The position numbers were made by a program, and so were the translations under genes. From NCBI GenBank assembly GCA_038524795.1, contig JBCBIJ010000009.1, positions 1 to 64,000 on the forward strand: DNA of 64,000 nt, in the 5' to 3' direction. Shown here one piece after another: positions 26,075 through 34,716 of the stretch (position 1 is the stretch's first letter; the number at the start of each line of letters is the position of its first letter). The notes beneath the pieces are model-generated. The model was not told where the DNA came from, made no database searches, and saw only the letters and a list, made by a program, of their open reading frames with translations. The DNA is from CALBPI01 sp038524795. Lineage in GTDB: Bacteria > Pseudomonadota > Gammaproteobacteria > Steroidobacterales > Woeseiaceae.

Positions 26075-26859
26075 ACGCCCGGCACCTGCTCACCGCCCTC
26101 GCCCTGTGCAGCGTCGCCACGTTTGCATGTGCCCGGCCGCGCGCGGAACCCAATCCCGACCGCGCCTGGCGCGAATACGCAGGGATCGCCGACAGCACGC
26201 TGCCGGGCTATCAGTTTCCGTTCGACACCTGCTTTCGCGCCGCCGCACTCGCGCACAACGTGCCCTACACGCTGTTGCTGGCCGTGGCGCGCGGCGAGAG
26301 CGACTTCGAACCGACGGCCCGTTCGAAGGCGGATGCGCATGGCGTCATGCAAATCCTCTGGCCCACAACAGCCAGACATCTTGGTATCCACCGTCTTTCC
26401 GAACTTTACGAGCCCTGCACCAACATCGATGCCGGCGCGCGCTACCTGCGCGAAATGCTCGACCGCTACGAGGGCGACATCCACCTCGCACTCGCCGCCT
26501 ACAACTACGGACCCAACCGCATTCCCGTGGGCGCGACACGCATCCCCGAGGGTGCAACCTGGTACAGCGGCTACATCTACCGCCACCTCGACTTCGTGCT
26601 GGGCGACACCGTCGTCACGGCGCGCGCCGGCGAGCAGCTCTACTCGGAGCTCGGTCGCTCGACGCTGGTCACCTTTGGCGAGCCCTATCGCGCCGCAGCC
26701 TTCGTGCAGACGCTGGAGCAGCGCGCACCGGGACTCGAGCTCGACTGGTTTCGCGAGGGCACCGGCGCCTTTGCCGTCGTACTCGTTTACGCGGACCGCG
26801 ACGCTTTCGACGCCAGCGCCGCACTGCTGGCACGCGCGGGCTACCGCCTGCCCGACTGA
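26071..26859 (+). CDS. SLT-type lytic transglycosylase with C-terminal SPOR-like segment
   Basis: The 262-residue product has a signal peptide ending TFAC at Cys20, possibly a lipobox. The SLT domain has the catalytic glutamate Glu76 (VARGESDFEP), GVMQI at 91-95 and AAYNYGP at 142-148, as in Slt70/MltC-type enzymes that cleave peptidoglycan with 1,6-anhydro product. The last 70 residues (LVTFGEPYRAAAFVQTLEQ, GTGAFAVVLVYADRD) repeat the SPOR-like pattern of the upstream gene. ATG 26071 overlaps the upstream stop (ATGA). It is the last gene of the operon and its most certain function. Confidence 0.85.
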   Translation: MNARHLLTALALCSVATFACARPRAEPNPDRAWREYAGIADSTLPGYQFPFDTCFRAAALAHNVPYTLLLAVARGESDFEPTARSKADAHGVMQILWPTTARHLGIHRLSELYEPCTNIDAGARYLREMLDRYEGDIHLALAAYNYGPNRIPVGATRIPEGATWYSGYIYRHLDFVLGDTVVTARAGEQLYSELGRSTLVTFGEPYRAAAFVQTLEQRAPGLELDWFREGTGAFAVVLVYADRDAFDASAALLARAGYRLPD

Positions 26860-26920
26860 CGCCCAGCGCGTCGCGCACGGGTATAGTGCCCCCTGTTGCC
26901 AACGCTGACGGGGCCTTCCA

Positions 26921-27325
26921 GTGACCGAATACGAATACGCAGACCTTTTCGTCTCGTTCCTGAGTGCACAAAACGCGGTCTTCGCGAACTACATGGCCGT
27001 CGTCACAGGCATGCTCGTCGCCAGTTGGCTTATCGCACCCAAGCTCGGGCGTGTCACGGCCGGCATCTTTCTGTTTATCTACTCGCTGTGGACCATCGGT
27101 CTCATCTTCGCGCTGATGGGTGCCTTCGGCGACTTCACGCGACTGGGACTCGAGATTGCGCGCGTCGCCACATCGCCGGATACGGCGCTCGGCTGGCTCG
27201 GGCCCGTCTTTAAGGGCCACGAGATGATGGCCGGGATGTACTACGGGATCATCGTGACTGCAGTGCTTGGCTACCTCGCTTCGCTCGTGTTCTTCTTTCT
27301 CGTCAGAAAACGAACGATTCAGTAG
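26921..27325 (+). CDS. Small membrane protein, four helices, unknown
   Basis: The 134-residue product has about four membrane helices (FANYMAVVTGMLVASWLI, VTAGIFLFIYSLWTIGLIFA, EMMAGMYYGIIVTAVLGYL) and a short basic tail. The start is GTG 26921. A TATAGT at 26882-26887 may be a -10 element, without a clear -35. The gene converges with the carboxyltransferase, whose stop is at 27332. No family is recognised. Confidence 0.5.
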   Translation: MTEYEYADLFVSFLSAQNAVFANYMAVVTGMLVASWLIAPKLGRVTAGIFLFIYSLWTIGLIFALMGAFGDFTRLGLEIARVATSPDTALGWLGPVFKGHEMMAGMYYGIIVTAVLGYLASLVFFFLVRKRTIQ

Positions 27326-27331
27326 CCGGGA

Positions 27332-28858
27332 CTAGCGCAGCGTGGCCTCGATCAGGGCGCGTGTCTCGGCGGGATCGATAACGCGATCGATCTCAAGCAC
27401 GCTGGCCACTTCCATGGCGCTGCCACGCTCATACATCTCGGCCACGAGCCTATCGAACAAGGCATCACGTTCCGCGTCATCGTCGACGGCGTCGAGCTCT
27501 TTACGGAAGCCAAGCCGCACAGCGCCTTCGAGTCCCATGGCGCCAAATTCGCCTGTGGGCCAGGTCGCTGCGCATAAGGGTTCGCTGAATCCCCCACCAG
27601 CCATAGCCATCGCACCCAGCCCGTAGGCTTTGCGCAGCACGATGGCGACCAGCGGCACGCTGAGGCTGACACCAGCAAGGAACAGCTCCGACATGTGCCG
27701 TGTGGCCGCTTCCGCCTCGCTATCGGGCCCCACCATGAAACCCGGCGTGTCGATCAACGATACGACGGGCAGTCCATTGGCGTCGCAGAAACGCAGGAAT
27801 CGCGCAGCCTTGTCAGCGGCAGCGGCGTCAATCGCACCAGCCAGTGACTGGTTGTCGTTGGCGATGACGCCCACGGCGCGACCCCCAATGCGGCTCAGGC
27901 CCGTAATCATGGCGCGGGCATAGTTCTGCCCCAGTTCCAGGAAACTGCCGGTGTCCACAATGCGTTCGATAATCGGACGCACTTTATAGGTGAAGCGGCG
28001 ATCCGGGGGCAGTGATTCGCGCAGCGGCTCAGAGTCTGCGACCTCACCGGGCGCGACGGCGCCTTGCAGAAAACCCAGAATCGTCCGAGCTTGTTCCGTC
28101 GCGCTGGCTTCGTCGTCAACCAGCACATCAACCGTGCCCTGCGCCGCATGCATCGCCGCCGGGCCGATCTCAGTGGCTTTAAAGACACCCAATCCGCCAG
28201 CCTCGATCATCGCGGGCCCCGCCATGCCGATCGATGAGGCACGCGTCGCGATACGCAGGTCGGCGCAGCCGAACAAGAGGGCATTACCCGCGAAGCAGTA
28301 ACCGTGGTTGATGGCGATGCGTGGTACACGGCCTGCGAGGCGCGCCCAGCGCGCGAACGTCGGCACGTCGAGCCCCGTCACTTGTGTGGTCGCGTCGGTA
28401 TCGCCAGGCCGACCGCCGCCACCCTCCGTGTACATGATCACGGGCAAGCGCTCGCGGTCCGCGAGCTCGAGCATGCGGTCGATCTTTTTGTGGTGGTAGA
28501 ACCCTTGCGTGCCCGCCAGCACGCTGTAGTCGTTGATGACGACGGCAACACGAGACGCGGCGTCACCAAACGAGGCGGCATTCACGGTCGCGAGCCCTGT
28601 AATCACGCCGTCGCCCGACGTGTTGGCAATAAGATCATCGAGCTCGCGGCGTTCACGCTGAGCCGCAACGGCCAGCTCACCGTATTCCACGAACGAGTCC
28701 GGATCGACCAGCGCTGCGAGGTTTTCACGCGCCGTGCGTCCACCCCGGTCGTGGCGCTTTGCTGTCGCCTCGGCGCGTTGTGCATCGCTCGCCGCGGCGC
28801 GGCGCGCCTCGAGTGCCCGCAATGCCCGCTGGCCTGTGTTGTCGCTGTCGTCGGTCAC
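27332..28858 (-). CDS. Acyl-CoA carboxylase carboxyltransferase (beta) subunit
   Basis: The 508-residue product has the two carboxyltransferase halves. The N-terminal half has RTARENLAALVDPDSFVEYG, GVITGLATVN and IGMAGPAMIEAGGLG; the C-terminal half has LIDTPGFMVGPDSEA and MAMAGGGFSEPLCAATWPTG. It resembles propionyl-/methylcrotonyl-CoA carboxyltransferases. The start is GTG 28858, with GGGGGAGG just upstream on the minus strand; the much longer frame to 29452 lacks homology. No biotin carboxylase or biotin-carrier gene is adjacent, so the alpha subunit must be elsewhere, or this enzyme transfers carboxyl groups differently. Substrate is uncertain. Confidence 0.85.
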   Translation of the reverse strand: MTDDSDNTGQRALRALEARRAAASDAQRAEATAKRHDRGGRTARENLAALVDPDSFVEYGELAVAAQRERRELDDLIANTSGDGVITGLATVNAASFGDAASRVAVVINDYSVLAGTQGFYHHKKIDRMLELADRERLPVIMYTEGGGGRPGDTDATTQVTGLDVPTFARWARLAGRVPRIAINHGYCFAGNALLFGCADLRIATRASSIGMAGPAMIEAGGLGVFKATEIGPAAMHAAQGTVDVLVDDEASATEQARTILGFLQGAVAPGEVADSEPLRESLPPDRRFTYKVRPIIERIVDTGSFLELGQNYARAMITGLSRIGGRAVGVIANDNQSLAGAIDAAAADKAARFLRFCDANGLPVVSLIDTPGFMVGPDSEAEAATRHMSELFLAGVSLSVPLVAIVLRKAYGLGAMAMAGGGFSEPLCAATWPTGEFGAMGLEGAVRLGFRKELDAVDDDAERDALFDRLVAEMYERGSAMEVASVLEIDRVIDPAETRALIEATLR

Positions 28859-28975
28859 GCCGGTCCTCCCCCAAGGCAGCGCCACGCTAGCAAATATCCC
28901 GGTTCGGCGGTATGCCGGCCGAATCGCAGTATTGTCTATACTGTGTCTCCATTCATTCATCCGGGGGACGATGCT

Positions 28976-29587
28976 ATGAAAAAGACGCTGATTGCTGCAG
29001 CCGCAGGGCTTGTGGCGGTGACCGCGCTTGCCGGTCACCACGAGAAGGGAGAGAACGCCGCGGAAGCCGACATGGCTCAAATGAGCGAAGAGGCGATGAT
29101 GGCCGCCATGGCCGCCGCCGCGACGCCGGGCGAACCGCACGCGCGGCTCTCGAAGATGGTGGGCACCTTCGATGCGGCCATGACCTTCCTCATGGACCCG
29201 AGCGGCGAGCCGCAGAAGACCACCATGACCGTGGAGCGCACGATGGACCTTGGCGGCCGCGTGCTGCTCGAACACTGGAGCGGCGAGTTTATGGGCATGC
29301 CCTTCGCAGGCCGCAGTCGCACGGGTTACGACAACGTCACCAAACGGTACTGGTCGACCTGGACCGACAACTGGTCCACGGGCGTTCTGGTCATGTATGG
29401 GGACTACGACGCCGAAGGCGAAGCGATGGTGTTCAAGGGGGAGAACGCCCACCCCGTCACGGGCAGCATGTACACGATGAAGTCCGTGGCACGCGAGCTT
29501 GGCGACGGCAAGTCGATCATGGACATGTACGAGAACTATGGTCAGGGCATGGTGAAAGCGTTCACCGTGACCATGACGCCCAAGTAA
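28976..29587 (+). CDS. Secreted DUF1579 family protein
   Basis: The 203-residue product has a signal peptide (MKKTLIAAAAGLVAVTALAG), a short Met/Ala-rich stretch, and a DUF1579 domain with PHARLSKMVGTFDAAMTF, GRVLLEHWSGEFMGMPFAG and RYWSTWTDNWSTG. The family is a lipocalin-like barrel of unknown ligand. CGGGGGAC precedes ATG 28976, and TATACT at 28937-28942 is a possible -10 box. It is divergent from the carboxyltransferase and ends in a hairpin. Confidence 0.8.
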   Translation: MKKTLIAAAAGLVAVTALAGHHEKGENAAEADMAQMSEEAMMAAMAAAATPGEPHARLSKMVGTFDAAMTFLMDPSGEPQKTTMTVERTMDLGGRVLLEHWSGEFMGMPFAGRSRTGYDNVTKRYWSTWTDNWSTGVLVMYGDYDAEGEAMVFKGENAHPVTGSMYTMKSVARELGDGKSIMDMYENYGQGMVKAFTVTMTPK

Positions 29588-29594
29588 GAAATGG

Positions 29595-29624
29595 CGGTCG
29601 CCCGACCATCACGTCGGGCGACCG
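29595..29624. terminator. Hairpin between convergent genes
   Basis: A perfect 11-bp inverted repeat (29595-29605 with 29614-29624, CGGTCGCCCGA) has an 8-base loop. It lies between the DUF1579 stop (29587) and the serine hydrolase stop (29633). There is no good T-tract on either side, so it may need a factor. Confidence 0.5.
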
Positions 29625-29632
29625 TGCCGCAA

Positions 29633-31093
29633 TTAGTCTACGCGCGTGTACCGGTAGCTGTGGCGCGTCAACGAGACGATGTTGCCATCCTCATCACGCT
29701 CAAAGATCACGGGCTCCGCCAGGGACCCGTCGTCGCGCTTGTAGCGAAAGACGTCGCCGTCTTCGTGGGTGAACAAATCCACGCCGTTGGCCGGGTTCCG
29801 GTCGTAGACGGGAATGGCAAACAGCGCGCCATCGTCGATGCCGACATAAACGTCCCAGTCGTAGTTTTCGACGGCGTAGTAGCCCTCGAACGCTGTCAGA
29901 TTCACCTCGCCGCTGGCGTCGTCATCTGACGGCGCATCATCAGCGTCCTCGCCGTAAACGGCCGTTACCGCGCCATTGATGAAGTCGAACACCCAGCGCA
30001 TGTGAGCGCCCGGTGCGACGTCGTTGGCCGTGACCATCATGATGTAGGCCGTCTCGTCGGGCAGTCGCATCGTGAATGAGGTCCGTGCGCCCGGGCAGTA
30101 ACCGCCGTGACCCCAAAGCGTCGTGTCCCCGTAGCGACGCGTCGCATAAGCCAGGCCCCAGCCGGGCTCGTCAAACTCGGCGCCCACCCAGTGCACGCGC
30201 ATCATCTGGCGCAGCGTCGAGGCTTTGAGGATTTCCTGGCCGCCGTCTTCACGCAACCGGAAATGCCACGAGGCAAAGCGTGCAAGATCGTTGACACTCG
30301 AGGCCACACCCGCAGCGGGCGCGTAGGCACGAAACTGATGTTCCTCGACGGGCTTGCGCCGTCCCTTCGCATCACGAACGTAGTACCCGCGCGCGAACCC
30401 CCGGCCCACACGATCGAACGGCATGTCCGTTGTCGTATTCTCCATGCCCAAAGGCTCGAGAATGGTCGCAGAGACGAAGTCGCCCCAGCTCTCACCACTG
30501 GCTTCTGAAATCGCGTCACCGATCAGCGCCATACCCAGGTTCGAATACTGCCAATGATCGTAAGGCGCATAGAGTTGGTCGTGTCGCTGCGTGGTGTCGC
30601 GCAACGCAGCGACATCCGGGAACGTCGTGCCCGCCCAGAAGTCCTCGACGCCCTCTCGCGGCAGACCGGACACATGACTCAGAACATTGCGCAGCGTGAC
30701 AGGTTCGTCTGCGCCCGTGTCATCGCTCGGTGCCACGTCGCCGATGTAGTCGTAGAGGCTCGCGTCGAGATCGAGCTTGCCGGCATCCACCAGCGACATG
30801 GCCGCAATGCCGTTGAAGAGTTTGGACACCGAGCAAATGCTGAACGCCGTGTCATCGGTGACATCGCGTTTAGTCCGCAGACTCTCGACACCGTATTGAT
30901 GTGACCAAACCAGCCGCTGGTCGTGCACGATGCCCATGGCCGCACCAGGCACCGACTCTCGCGCCAGCTGCGCATCGATAATGGCTTCGACGGCGCGCAG
31001 CCTGGAGTCGAGCCGCTCCTGCGCCGACTGCGCCTCAAGAGCTGGCGAGGCAACAACCAGGCAGGTTGCGAGCGCGGGGATGAGCTTCTTCAT
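29633..31093 (-). CDS. Secreted serine hydrolase, class C beta-lactamase/esterase-like
   Basis: The 486-residue product has a signal peptide ending LEAQ. The catalytic SxxK is SVSK in FSICSVSKLFNG, the YxN is YSN in HWQYSNLGMALIGDA, and HGG stands in place of KTG in LWGHGGYCPGA. This set places it in the beta-lactamase/transpeptidase-like (PF00144) family, most often esterases or D-aminopeptidases. A C-terminal beta domain of about 110 residues follows. ATG 31093 is preferred over 31150 since the signal peptide then starts the protein. Substrate is unknown. Confidence 0.85.
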   Translation of the reverse strand: MKKLIPALATCLVVASPALEAQSAQERLDSRLRAVEAIIDAQLARESVPGAAMGIVHDQRLVWSHQYGVESLRTKRDVTDDTAFSICSVSKLFNGIAAMSLVDAGKLDLDASLYDYIGDVAPSDDTGADEPVTLRNVLSHVSGLPREGVEDFWAGTTFPDVAALRDTTQRHDQLYAPYDHWQYSNLGMALIGDAISEASGESWGDFVSATILEPLGMENTTTDMPFDRVGRGFARGYYVRDAKGRRKPVEEHQFRAYAPAAGVASSVNDLARFASWHFRLREDGGQEILKASTLRQMMRVHWVGAEFDEPGWGLAYATRRYGDTTLWGHGGYCPGARTSFTMRLPDETAYIMMVTANDVAPGAHMRWVFDFINGAVTAVYGEDADDAPSDDDASGEVNLTAFEGYYAVENYDWDVYVGIDDGALFAIPVYDRNPANGVDLFTHEDGDVFRYKRDDGSLAEPVIFERDEDGNIVSLTRHSYRYTRVD

Positions 31094-31376
31094 GGCCAAT
31101 TCTCCGGTGAGGCAAGTGGGTGCTCGGGAATATAGCCCAATCCGCAGCAAGAACGCCTGCCTGCCGGGCGCCCCGATAGCTTGAAGGCCAACTTTGACCG
31201 GACATAACCCATGTGTCAGTTAGGTCAAATTTTTCATATATTTACGTACGTTTTCGAATGTCTGAGCTTAGCCCTGTTGCGCCGCGCCCTCTGTCGGGGA
31301 CTGGCCCCTCAAGCGAGCCCCGATTCCGCCGCTACAAAGGCAACGTGCGGTCTTCTATAACAATGAGCTCAGCCCG

Positions 31377-33773
31377 ATGATCAAGCTGATCCGAACCCGG
31401 CTATTTCTGGGTTTTCTGCTGTGCATCAGCATCCCCGCCGCGTTGGGTCCTGTGGTGTATGTCTACCTGCAGGAGCGCGCGGCGCTCGCTGAGGTGTCTG
31501 CAACACTGAGCCAGACCGAACGTGAGCTGCTGCTCACGGAGCAGTACGGCCGCGATTTCATCAACTTCAGCCAGCGCGATCAGGCGTTTTTCGCGAGCGG
31601 CGACAGCGAGTTTCTGGACAAGCGCGAAGCCGCAATGACGCGCGCCTACGAACGTCTCGAGACGCTGCGATCGAAGGCTGACCCCGCGTTCGCAGCGCTA
31701 CTCGACGATCTCGTAAAGACATTCGATGCCTACGGCTGGACCTTTACGCAGTTGTCGCAGCGCATTCGCGAGCGCGGCTTCCAGGACTTCGGCGTTGTCG
31801 GTCGGATGCGAGACATTATCCACGGCCTCGAATCGGAAGTTGTCGATGACGATCTGACGGTCCACATGCTGACGCTGCGCCGCCACGAGAAGGACTACAT
31901 CATCCGCAATCAGGAGCGCTACGTGACCGCGCTGGTCGAACGCGCTGATGTATTCCAGCAAGCCATCGCAGACCATCCACGACTCAGTGATGCCAGCAAA
32001 CAGTCAATGTCGAGGCGTCTTGACCAGTATGTCACAAGCTTTGGCGACCTTATCGCCATCGACGAGACGATCGGCATTCGGGCGGGCACGGGCCTGTTCG
32101 ACGATCTCTACCGCATCGAGCAGCGCCTGGCATCCGACGTTGGCGCGCTGCACATGGCGGTGGCTGCCTACGCCGGCAACCGTACCGAAGTCATGACGCG
32201 CTATCTGTCATTGGGCGCGATGGGTGCCACGGCGTTCGCCCTGGTCGCCAGCATGGTCCTGTCACGGCGACTGACACGGCCGTTAGATGAGCTCTCGAGC
32301 CGGATGCGCGACTACGTCGAGAGCAAATTCAAACAGGACGTCGACCTCGATGACCTGACCCGTCTCAACGACGAAGTCGGCCACCTGGCGCGAGACTTTG
32401 GCACCGTGCAGAAGGCCATCACGCATCACGTGTCATCGATCCGCAAGATGGCCTACTACGACAACCTGACAGGTGCCGCGAGCCGTGCCTACCTGACGCA
32501 GCGCCTGAACGAGATGATCGGCAGTGCACAACGCCGCAGCGAAGGCCTCTCGCTGTTCTTCGTCGACCTCGACAAGTTTAAGGACGTGAACGATACGCTG
32601 GGACACGATGCGGGCGATCAACTTCTGATCGAGGTGGTTAATCGCCTCACCGATTCGGTCCGTGGCTGCGATTTTGTCGCACGACTTGGGGGCGATGAAT
32701 TCTGCATCCTGCTCGAAGGTCTCTCCGATGAAGCCGACATTGCTGTGGTGGCCGAGCGCTGCATCGGCAACCTGCAACAACCCATCACGCTGAGCGGCAA
32801 GACGTTCAAGCCCGCAGGCAGTATCGGCATCGCGCGCTTCCCCGCGGACGGCAGCGACGCCGACGAGCTCATGCAAGCGGGCGACAATGCCATGTACGCC
32901 GCGAAGGTCGCAGGGCATCATCGCTTCGAGTTTTTCCGGAAGGAAATGGGGCAACGCGCTGTCGACCGCCTGACGATCGCGCAGGAGTTGCGCAGCGCGC
33001 TCAATAACGAGGAGTTTCGACTGCACTACCAACCGCAGGTTGACGTGCGAACGGGTGAGGTCCAGGGGTGGGAGGCGCTTGTACGCTGGCAGCATCCTGA
33101 GCGCGGCCTGGTCGCGCCCGGCGACTTCCTGCCCGAGATCGAGCGACTGGGGCTGATCAACGAACTGGGCACCTGGGTGATTCGCGAAGCCTGTCACCAG
33201 CTTGCCGCATGGCGCGCCGAGGGCGTGGATGACCTATGCATGAGCGTCAACGTGGCGCCGCGCCAGCTTGCCGACAAACAGCTCTACTACGTCGTTTCCC
33301 AGGCCATCGCCGATTCGGGCATTAGGCCCGAACAGCTCGAACTCGAAGTTACCGAATCTGGCATTCAGGCAACTGAGGACGGGGCTGAAGTGCTCAATCG
33401 CCTCAAGACGCTGGGCATTCGTGTGGCGATTGATGACTTCGGTACCGGCTACAGCTCACTGGGCTCGCTCAAGTATCTACCTGTCGACCGACTCAAAATC
33501 GACCGTAGTTTCGTTCGCGACATGGCGAGCAACGCCCAGGACGCGGTACTGCTCGGCACGATCATGTCGCTGGGACATGCACTGAAATTCAATATCGTTG
33601 CCGAGGGCGTCGAGGACCTGGAGCAGGTGCAGATCCTGCAGGGCCTCGACTGCGACCTCGTGCAGGGTTACTTCTTCTCCAAGCCATTGGCGCCGGAAGC
33701 GGTTCCCGCCATCGCCCGCAAGGGGTTTATTGAACCGGAAGACGCCACCGAAACCGAACGAAAGGCAGGATAA
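31377..33773 (+). CDS. Membrane GGDEF-EAL protein with helical periplasmic sensor
   Basis: The 798-residue product has one N-terminal membrane helix, a mostly helical periplasmic sensor (about 35-275) reminiscent of HBM-type domains, and a second helix (about 276-300). A HAMP-like linker follows, then GGDEF (438-442 GGDEF, intact) and EAL (566-568 EAL in WEALVRW, intact). Both cyclase and phosphodiesterase motifs look complete. It would make or break cyclic di-GMP in response to an external signal. The start ATG overlaps the stop of a five-codon upstream frame (31363-31380). An HDOD gene follows seven bases downstream. Confidence 0.88.
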   Translation: MIKLIRTRLFLGFLLCISIPAALGPVVYVYLQERAALAEVSATLSQTERELLLTEQYGRDFINFSQRDQAFFASGDSEFLDKREAAMTRAYERLETLRSKADPAFAALLDDLVKTFDAYGWTFTQLSQRIRERGFQDFGVVGRMRDIIHGLESEVVDDDLTVHMLTLRRHEKDYIIRNQERYVTALVERADVFQQAIADHPRLSDASKQSMSRRLDQYVTSFGDLIAIDETIGIRAGTGLFDDLYRIEQRLASDVGALHMAVAAYAGNRTEVMTRYLSLGAMGATAFALVASMVLSRRLTRPLDELSSRMRDYVESKFKQDVDLDDLTRLNDEVGHLARDFGTVQKAITHHVSSIRKMAYYDNLTGAASRAYLTQRLNEMIGSAQRRSEGLSLFFVDLDKFKDVNDTLGHDAGDQLLIEVVNRLTDSVRGCDFVARLGGDEFCILLEGLSDEADIAVVAERCIGNLQQPITLSGKTFKPAGSIGIARFPADGSDADELMQAGDNAMYAAKVAGHHRFEFFRKEMGQRAVDRLTIAQELRSALNNEEFRLHYQPQVDVRTGEVQGWEALVRWQHPERGLVAPGDFLPEIERLGLINELGTWVIREACHQLAAWRAEGVDDLCMSVNVAPRQLADKQLYYVVSQAIADSGIRPEQLELEVTESGIQATEDGAEVLNRLKTLGIRVAIDDFGTGYSSLGSLKYLPVDRLKIDRSFVRDMASNAQDAVLLGTIMSLGHALKFNIVAEGVEDLEQVQILQGLDCDLVQGYFFSKPLAPEAVPAIARKGFIEPEDATETERKAG

Positions 33774-33779
33774 GCCCGC

Positions 33780-34568
33780 ATGATGACCGCGACCGCCACC
33801 AAGACCAGTCGAATCCCAACGCTTGAAAACGGCGCCGCACAGTTGCTGCTCGAGATCGCTGACGGCGACGTCGACATGGATCGCATTGTGCAACTGGTCC
33901 AGATCTCACCGTCGATTGCCGCCAAGTTGTTGTCGACAGCGAACTCCGCCTGGTCTAATCCGGTCCGTCCGGTGACTTCAGTCACCGATGCGTGCTCACG
34001 CCTGGGCCTCAATGTGGTTCGTACGACCACCATCGCGTTGGCCATCGGTCAGTCGTTTGACCCCAAACGCTGTCCGGCGTTTGATGCGGAACGCTTCTGG
34101 TGCACCTCGATTCTTGCCTCACGCCTCGCTTCGGAGTTGGCGCCACGATTTGGCGTTGATGCGAACACGGCCGCCACGGCGGCACTACTCAACAACATCG
34201 GCATGCTGTGGCTGGCTGACTCCATGCCCGAGGCCATGAGCGCGGCCTTCGATTGCGCTGCCGACGGTAACGGCGCGAGTCTCAGCGAATGCCTTCGCGA
34301 GTCCTGCGGCATGGATCGCCGCGAAGCGTCCCAACAGCTTTTCAGCGCATGGCGGCTGCCCGAGGCACTGACGGGTGCCGGTGCTGACCCCCAGAGCCCA
34401 CAGCGACTGATCATCAACGTCGCTGAAACGATGGCCACGGAGATCTATGCCGAGACGGCACTCGACGAGGCGACGTGCGCGGAAGACGACAACGCCACGA
34501 CGACGGTCTACACCAAAATTTCCGGTGAACTCGAAAAGACACAGGAACTGGCGGCGATCCTATTCTGA
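33780..34568 (+). CDS. HDOD domain protein
   Basis: The 262-residue protein has a single HDOD domain: IPTLENGAAQLLLEIADGD, VQISPSIAAKLLSTANSA, LGLNVVRTTTIALAIG and TAATAALLNNIGMLWLAD in the expected order. HDOD domains lack the metal-binding HD residues and act as signalling adaptors. It follows the GGDEF-EAL gene by seven bases, so the two probably form a cyclic di-GMP or stress signalling pair. The acidic C-terminus (EDDNATTTVYTKISGELEK) has no known motif. Confidence 0.85.
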   Translation: MMTATATKTSRIPTLENGAAQLLLEIADGDVDMDRIVQLVQISPSIAAKLLSTANSAWSNPVRPVTSVTDACSRLGLNVVRTTTIALAIGQSFDPKRCPAFDAERFWCTSILASRLASELAPRFGVDANTAATAALLNNIGMLWLADSMPEAMSAAFDCAADGNGASLSECLRESCGMDRREASQQLFSAWRLPEALTGAGADPQSPQRLIINVAETMATEIYAETALDEATCAEDDNATTTVYTKISGELEKTQELAAILF

Positions 34569-34716
34569 GCCGTGCTGAGACCTCGTGCTCTATGGGCATA
34601 TAGCCGAAGTCGAATCCGGAGCGGCGCGGCTTCCCTGCCACGCCTGATCCCACGTTGGTATCAGCGAATGTCCGAAAGCATGTCGAAGCACTATGCCTGT
34701 GTGACGCCCGGTCGCA

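Noticed and set aside
21238..26859. Zorya-type defence system
   Set aside because: Channel and partner lack the long ZorA tail and the OmpA-like ZorB domain, and no ZorC, ZorD or ZorE helicase or nuclease is adjacent.
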